From an uncultured Ruminiclostridium sp. (GTDB lineage Bacteria; Bacillota; Clostridia; Oscillospirales; Ruminococcaceae), in the NCBI GenBank assembly GCA_947629925.1, contig CANRFO010000006.1, positions 62,001 through 126,000 of the forward strand: DNA of 64,000 nucleotides. Direction: 5' to 3'. Position numbers and translations under genes: made by a program. This document shows positions 59,630 to 64,000 of the stretch, in pieces. The notes beneath the pieces were generated by a model that was not told where the DNA came from, did no database searches, and was given only the letters and a program-made list of their open reading frames with translations. Positions within the stretch are counted from its first letter, which is position 1; every line of letters starts with the position of its first letter.

Positions 59630-60280
59630 ATGAAATTACTTACAAAAGAGCGTATACTTACCGTTTCAATGCTTTTGGGGACAGCGCTGACCATACTTTT
59701 CGGAAGCTTCGCGGTTTTTGCGGAGCAGTGTGAGGAACTGCCTGACAGGCTTTTCCGCCTGCATATCCTGGCAAATTCCGATTCCGAAGAGGATCAGGAG
59801 CTTAAATATGAGCTGAGGGATATGCTTTTATCGGATATGAAGGATATCTTCTCAGGCTGCACCTCGGCGCAGGACGCCGCCGAAGCGGCAAAAAAAGCTC
59901 TCCCCCGAATAACCGCAAAAGCGCAGGAGTTCGTGGACCAACAAGGCTTCGACTGCTTAGTCACCGCGTCGGTGGAAAAGACCTTCTTTACCACCCGCAG
60001 ATACGGAAGCTATGTTGTCCCCGCGGGATATTACGACGCACTTCGCATAGTGATAGGCGAGGGAGAGGGCCACAACTGGTGGTGCGTTATGTTTCCGCCC
60101 CTTTGTCTCGGAGCCGCCGAGGGATACGTTCAGCCTGAAGAAGAGCTCATGCTCTGCAAAAGCGGCTCAAGAGCCCGCGTAAACGGAAAGCTCAGCCTTG
60201 CCGCTTCAAGACATATTGAGCAGGACAACGACTTTGAGATAAAATTCAGGCTTCTTGAATGGCTTGAGGAGCTGTTCTGA
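59630..60280 (+). CDS. spoIIR: Stage II sporulation protein R
   Basis: Secreted forespore signal that triggers SpoIIGA to process pro-sigma-E in the mother cell. The 216-residue protein has a signal peptide (about 31 residues, ending FAVFA), FRLHILANSDSEEDQELKYELRD (the hallmark segment), YVVPAGYYDALRIVIGEGEGHNWWCVMFPPLCL and a C-terminal helical region. Length and motifs are complete. The start follows GGGAAGGAC. Convergent with the methyltransferase, with only four bases between stops. Confidence 0.95.
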   Translation: MKLLTKERILTVSMLLGTALTILFGSFAVFAEQCEELPDRLFRLHILANSDSEEDQELKYELRDMLLSDMKDIFSGCTSAQDAAEAAKKALPRITAKAQEFVDQQGFDCLVTASVEKTFFTTRRYGSYVVPAGYYDALRIVIGEGEGHNWWCVMFPPLCLGAAEGYVQPEEELMLCKSGSRARVNGKLSLAASRHIEQDNDFEIKFRLLEWLEELF

Positions 60281-60284
60281 GTTT

Positions 60285-61391
60285 TCAGAAGCTGTACAGC
60301 CTGCACTTCAGCATACCGTTGTACAATTTTCTCTCCTTTGCCGCCTTTTCGCCGAAAAGCGGGGGAAAGCCCTCCCGCGATGTTATCACAAAAAGGCGGT
60401 TTTCACCGAGAGGAAGCATTCTCCGCCCCATTTCGCGGTATATTTCGTCAGTTTCCTCCTCCGTCAGCATACGCTGAGCGTACGGCGGGTTGGTTATCAC
60501 CTTGCAGGGGACGGTGGGAAAGGAAAAATCCTTTATCTCCCTTTGCGAGACATTTATGTATTTGTCAACGCCCGCTTTACGGGCGTTTTTCATTGTAAGC
60601 CCGACGGCGGCGGGGTCTTTGTCATAGCCGTAGAGAATGATGTCATCATGCTTTGCGTTTTCTTTTGCGCGGATATATTCAGTCTCCCATATCTTTTTGT
60701 CAAAGCAGTCCCACTGCGCGGCGGCAAAGCTTCGGTTCGCCCCCGGCGCGATATTCTGCATTTTCATGGCGGCTTCGATAAGTATCGTTCCGCTTCCGCA
60801 GAAGGGGTCGCAGACCGTATCGCCGCTTCTCACATGAGCAAGGTCCACTATCCCCGCCGCCAGAGTTTCCCGTATGGGCGCTTCCAGCGAAGCGGCGCGG
60901 TAGCCCCGCTTGTGCAGGCTCGTCCCCGTGGTGTCGAGGGTCAGGAGCATTCTGTCCTTTTGCAGCAGGAAGTGAACGGGGAAAACCTTTCCTGTTTCGG
61001 GAAGGCGGCTAAGACCGTATTTTTTGCTCATGCGCGTTACAAGAGCTTTTTTGATCGTTCGCTGTATGGCGGGGATACTGGTGAGCTTTGAGGAAAGAGA
61101 ATGTCCTCCCGTCACGGGAAAGGCGTCGCTCTTCCCCGCAAATTCCTCGATAGGGGCAAGAAGCGCGCCTTCATAAAGCATATCGAAATTTTCGCAGGGA
61201 AACTCGCCGAGGACTATCCCCACTCTCTCCGCCACCGAGGAGGTCATGTTCATGCGGGCGATGACGTTTTCGTCCCCGTCAAAGAAAACCTTTCCGTCGT
61301 TTACCGAAGGGTTTTCCCCGCCCGCGCGCCTTACTTCAAAGGCAAGGGTTTTTTCAAGCCCGAAAAGACACGGGCAGACAAGCTTGTACAT
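60285..61391 (-). CDS. THUMP-domain RNA guanine-N2 methyltransferase (RlmL N-terminal type)
   Basis: A 368-residue class I methyltransferase that modifies guanine in ribosomal RNA; relatives (YpsC/RlmL N part) act on 23S G2445. N-terminal ferredoxin-like plus THUMP (LVCPCLFGLEKTLAFEVRRAG; AFPVTGGHSLSSKLTS), then the catalytic core: CDPFCGSGTILIEAAM for SAM binding, YGYDKDPAAVGLTMKNARKAG, and NPPYAQRM, the N-P-P-Y of exocyclic amine methylases. Exact target is inferred. Confidence 0.88.
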   Translation of the reverse strand: MYKLVCPCLFGLEKTLAFEVRRAGGENPSVNDGKVFFDGDENVIARMNMTSSVAERVGIVLGEFPCENFDMLYEGALLAPIEEFAGKSDAFPVTGGHSLSSKLTSIPAIQRTIKKALVTRMSKKYGLSRLPETGKVFPVHFLLQKDRMLLTLDTTGTSLHKRGYRAASLEAPIRETLAAGIVDLAHVRSGDTVCDPFCGSGTILIEAAMKMQNIAPGANRSFAAAQWDCFDKKIWETEYIRAKENAKHDDIILYGYDKDPAAVGLTMKNARKAGVDKYINVSQREIKDFSFPTVPCKVITNPPYAQRMLTEEETDEIYREMGRRMLPLGENRLFVITSREGFPPLFGEKAAKERKLYNGMLKCRLYSF

Positions 61392-61463
61392 ACGTCTTCC
61401 TTAATATAATGATAACAGAAAAACTGCTCAGATCTGAAATCCCGCATATTCGGCGCAGGGACA

Positions 61464-63887
61464 TCAGTCGTAAAGCGGTATCTCCGTGCTTCCGTGTTCT
61501 GTCCAGTAGGTCCCGTCGTGCTTTGAGTCGCAGACCTGAGGGATATTGTCCTTGCGGTAATATCCGATCTCCGTGCTGGGGCAGTCGGCTGTTGCAATAA
61601 GTCCCGTTTCGGCGCAGTATTTAAGCTGTATAGTGCTTGGGTCAGGGACAAAGCTCTGCGCGGGCTCGCCCGCCACCACGTCCACCATCACGTCGTGCCA
61701 TACCGTTGCGATAGTGCGCCAGCCGCCGGGCTGAGGTATTTCCTTGTGGTTATCTCTTGAAATACGATAGCAGGCGATATAGCTCGGGGTAAGTCCTACG
61801 AATGAATAGGTGGACAGGTCGTTCGCGGTACCTGTCTTGCCGATGACCTCGATATCGCCCAGATCCGCATGGCGGCCTGTTCCGTACTGGTCAAGGACGA
61901 CCTTTCTCATCATACGGTTCACTATCCACGCTGTATCCGAGCTTATCACTCTTTCTCCCACCACGTTCTGTGACAGCACGATACGTCCGTCGCTGTCCAC
62001 TACCTTTGAATAAAGGGAAGGCTCATAGTAAAGCCCGCCGTTGCCTATCATGGCGTAAGCCGCGGCAAGGTCGGTAAGGACAACGCCGTTTGTGATAGTA
62101 CCCTGACCGAGAGGGGAGTAAGCCATGTCGTTCACAGGGTCAAGCTCAAAGTGGAGCCGTTTGAGCTGGTCGTAAGCCGACTGAAGCCCTATGCGGCTCA
62201 GCACGTTGACGGCTATCGTGTTCAGCGACTTCTGCACCGCGTACCATGCGGGCCAGTAAAGTCCGTCGCCGTAGTAGCCTTCTTCTCCGAAGTTATGAGG
62301 CCAGCGGTAGGTGTTGTCGGTGGGGTCGTAGCCTGAAAGCCCTGTATGGTCGCCTGCACCCATCGCTTCCACAGGCACCTTGCCCGAAATGTTCTTTAAG
62401 AAGGTGGAGTAGGTTATGGTATTGCTTTCCACTGCGGTGGAATATACCGCCAACGGCTTTATTGTAGAGCCTATCATCTGCGGGTCCTGAGTTGCGCGGT
62501 TGAAGCAGCCGTCGCCCTCCTTCTCTCCCAGTCCGCCCACAAGAGCAAGCACTGCGCCGCTGTAATTCATAACCACAAATGAACCTTGTATCAGGTTCTT
62601 GGAGTCGGTTTCGTTTTCGTCATAAGAGCTGAGGCAGAGATACGGGTCCTTGAATTTTTCCTCTATCGTATTCTGCATTTCAATATCCATGTTCAGATAC
62701 GCGGTATATCCGCCGTGGTAGAACAGGTCGCGGGCTTCCTCGTACTCGATGCCCCTCAGCTCCGCCATATCCTCCACTATCTGTTCGATAGCGGCGTCAA
62801 CGTACCAGTTTTGCGTTACGGTGTAGTCGCCGTTCCACTTGTACGGAGTGTAGGTGTCCTCCATTTTGCCCAGTTCTTCCCACGAAACGTTTTCATAGTA
62901 CAGGTCGTCGTTGTCGTCGTTTTCGTCCTGAATACCGTAGTATTCGTTGTAACGCTCGTCAATGTAGCCGAAATCGTCGCCGTAAACAGGGCGGGCAAAT
63001 CTAACCTTTTCAGCTACGGCTTGGTCGTATTCCTGAGTGGTTATATACCCCTGAGCATACATCGCGTCAAGAACGTTGAGCTGCTGCTCCCTGCATTTGG
63101 TAAGGTCGGCGTAAGGATTTATGGCTGAGGGAGATTTTACGATCCCCGCAAGTATAGCCGCTTCCGCTATCGTAAGGTCGGAAGGCGATTTTCCGAAGTA
63201 GCGCAGCGACGCGGAATATATCCCGTAGGAGGTGCCGCCGAAGCCGATACGGTTAAGGTAGCTTTCCATAATGTCGGACTTGGTATATTTTTCCTCCATC
63301 GCCAGAGCGCGGAATATCTCACGGAGCTTTCTCCCTATGGTTATCTCCTTGTCCCCTGTTATGTCGCGGACAAGCTGCATTGTGATGGTAGAGCCGCCGT
63401 CGGTGCCGCCTGCGGCGAACATACGGAAGGTGACCGCCACGGTGCGCTTCCAGTCGACGCCGTCATGCTCAAGGAAGCGGGCGTCCTCGCGGGCGATGAA
63501 CGCGTAAAGCACATGAGCGGGAAGCTCCTCTATATCAATAAGCACACGGTTTTTGTCGGAGCTGAGCTGCTTTATCATCACCTCGCTGCCGTCCTTGTCA
63601 TAGGCATAGATGAAGGAGGAGGTGTTAAGCTCGGCGTCCTCAAGGCTTATGTCAAAATCGGTGTCTGCAAACTGTGAGATATACATTGCCAGTCCCACAA
63701 GGATAACGCACACCGCCACAACAACGATAAGCAGCATTATGGCAAGGGTAGTCCCGACAACGCCGAGACTTTTCCCTATCATCTTCGGTATAGTGAGCTT
63801 TTCGGCTTCATATCTTTTTACAGGTCTGCGGGCGGCGGGCCTGCTGCCTGAAGACCTTACATATTTTACTTTTTTATCTTTTTCCAT
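61464..63887 (-). CDS. Class A penicillin-binding protein (PBP1A-like)
   Basis: Bifunctional peptidoglycan synthase, 807 residues. A cytosolic basic tail (KDKKVKYVRSSGSRPAARRPVK), one membrane helix (about residues 45-70), then GT51 with catalytic Glu in AREDARFLEHDGVDW, GSTITMQLVRDITGD and EEKYTKSDIMESYLN. The transpeptidase has GSTIKPLAVY (active Ser), KSLNTIAV (SxN) and IGKTGTANDL (KTG). The C-terminal tail holds two Cys in the segments YCAETGLIATADCPS. Start 63887 follows CAGGTGA; the longer frame to 63953 has no signal logic. Single gene with a strong promoter. Confidence 0.94.
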   Translation of the reverse strand: MEKDKKVKYVRSSGSRPAARRPVKRYEAEKLTIPKMIGKSLGVVGTTLAIMLLIVVVAVCVILVGLAMYISQFADTDFDISLEDAELNTSSFIYAYDKDGSEVMIKQLSSDKNRVLIDIEELPAHVLYAFIAREDARFLEHDGVDWKRTVAVTFRMFAAGGTDGGSTITMQLVRDITGDKEITIGRKLREIFRALAMEEKYTKSDIMESYLNRIGFGGTSYGIYSASLRYFGKSPSDLTIAEAAILAGIVKSPSAINPYADLTKCREQQLNVLDAMYAQGYITTQEYDQAVAEKVRFARPVYGDDFGYIDERYNEYYGIQDENDDNDDLYYENVSWEELGKMEDTYTPYKWNGDYTVTQNWYVDAAIEQIVEDMAELRGIEYEEARDLFYHGGYTAYLNMDIEMQNTIEEKFKDPYLCLSSYDENETDSKNLIQGSFVVMNYSGAVLALVGGLGEKEGDGCFNRATQDPQMIGSTIKPLAVYSTAVESNTITYSTFLKNISGKVPVEAMGAGDHTGLSGYDPTDNTYRWPHNFGEEGYYGDGLYWPAWYAVQKSLNTIAVNVLSRIGLQSAYDQLKRLHFELDPVNDMAYSPLGQGTITNGVVLTDLAAAYAMIGNGGLYYEPSLYSKVVDSDGRIVLSQNVVGERVISSDTAWIVNRMMRKVVLDQYGTGRHADLGDIEVIGKTGTANDLSTYSFVGLTPSYIACYRISRDNHKEIPQPGGWRTIATVWHDVMVDVVAGEPAQSFVPDPSTIQLKYCAETGLIATADCPSTEIGYYRKDNIPQVCDSKHDGTYWTEHGSTEIPLYD

Positions 63888-63926
63888 AAATTCACCTGAA
63901 TTAAGAACCGTATTCAAACGGCTTGT

Positions 63927-63972
63927 TTTGTGTATACACAAACAGTATAACACAAGTTAAGCCAAATGTTAA
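63927..63972 (-). promoter_or_regulatory. PBP promoter with palindromic operator candidate
   Basis: Minus-strand TTAACA (63967-63972), 17 bases, TATACT (63944-63949) with TGT before it. Right at the expected transcription start lies the perfect palindrome TTTGTGTATACACAAA (63927-63942), a candidate repressor site. Confidence 0.65.
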
Positions 63973-64000
63973 GCCTTTTTTGCAGAATTTCACAAAAATT

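Overview
The window looks like chromosome of a spore-forming, moderately GC-rich member of the Clostridia, most plausibly a Ruminococcus-like gut Oscillospirales. This rests on spore genes (spoIIR, both dipicolinate synthase subunits), diaminopimelate made through LL-DAP aminotransferase, a class A RNase P RNA in a Firmicute, a Ruminococcus-type GH130 mannoside phosphorylase, and promoters of the form TTGACA-17-TATAAT/TATACT, often with TGn before the -10. The species assignment is inference.

Layout. 1-3.1 kb: the start of an F-type ATP synthase operon on the minus strand (atpF truncated by the window edge, atpE, atpB, atpI, atpZ), led by a single-membrane-span protein. The c subunit carries a two-carboxylate ion site typical of sodium-coupled rotors. 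3.2-10.3 kb: a very large cyclic beta-1,2-glucan synthase-like protein. 10.3-13.1 kb: a family 2 glycosyltransferase, dapL and an ANTAR antiterminator. 13.3-15.7 kb: an eno-ldh operon. 15.7-18.5 kb: an ECF sigma factor paired with a membrane protein carrying a dead M23-like domain, then rpmE. 18.6-19.9 kb: a secreted protein whose start is broken by a one-base poly(A) indel, and a small membrane protein. 19.9-28.6 kb: dpaAB on the minus strand, then DUF1492-addB-addA. 28.6-39.8 kb: YdbC, a metallophosphoesterase, dacA, rlmH, an HdeD/papain-like fusion, an ADP-ribosylglycohydrolase homologue, a WYL regulator, an aldolase with rhamnulokinase, and pyk. 39.9-43.2 kb: a small Cys protein, GH130 phosphorylase and phosphoglucomutase.

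43.3-55.2 kb holds a compact, collinear phage head-tail cluster: terminase, portal, scaffold-like, capsid, connector, three minor capsid proteins, tail tube, Gp15, a 253-residue tape measure, hub and fibre. There is no integrase, repressor, replication, protease or lysis gene. The same 16-base box, TTTCATTGTTTTGCAC, stands exactly 13 bases before a -10 element at two sites ahead of this cluster and at a third site 22 kb away ahead of a phage-type DUF1492 regulator. That regulator is translationally joined to addB-addA, the double-strand-break recombination nuclease. My main hypothesis is a domesticated particle, possibly a gene-transfer-agent-like system, whose regulator sits in an operon with the recombination machinery.

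55.2-64 kb: tRNA-Arg(CCU), rnpB, a 0.6 kb AT-rich gap with two long ungapped repeats rich in TTTTCCAC, a small membrane protein, a 101-bp tandem repeat, a second ECF sigma factor with a beta-propeller sensor, spoIIR behind a sigma-F-like promoter, an RNA methyltransferase and a class A penicillin-binding protein.
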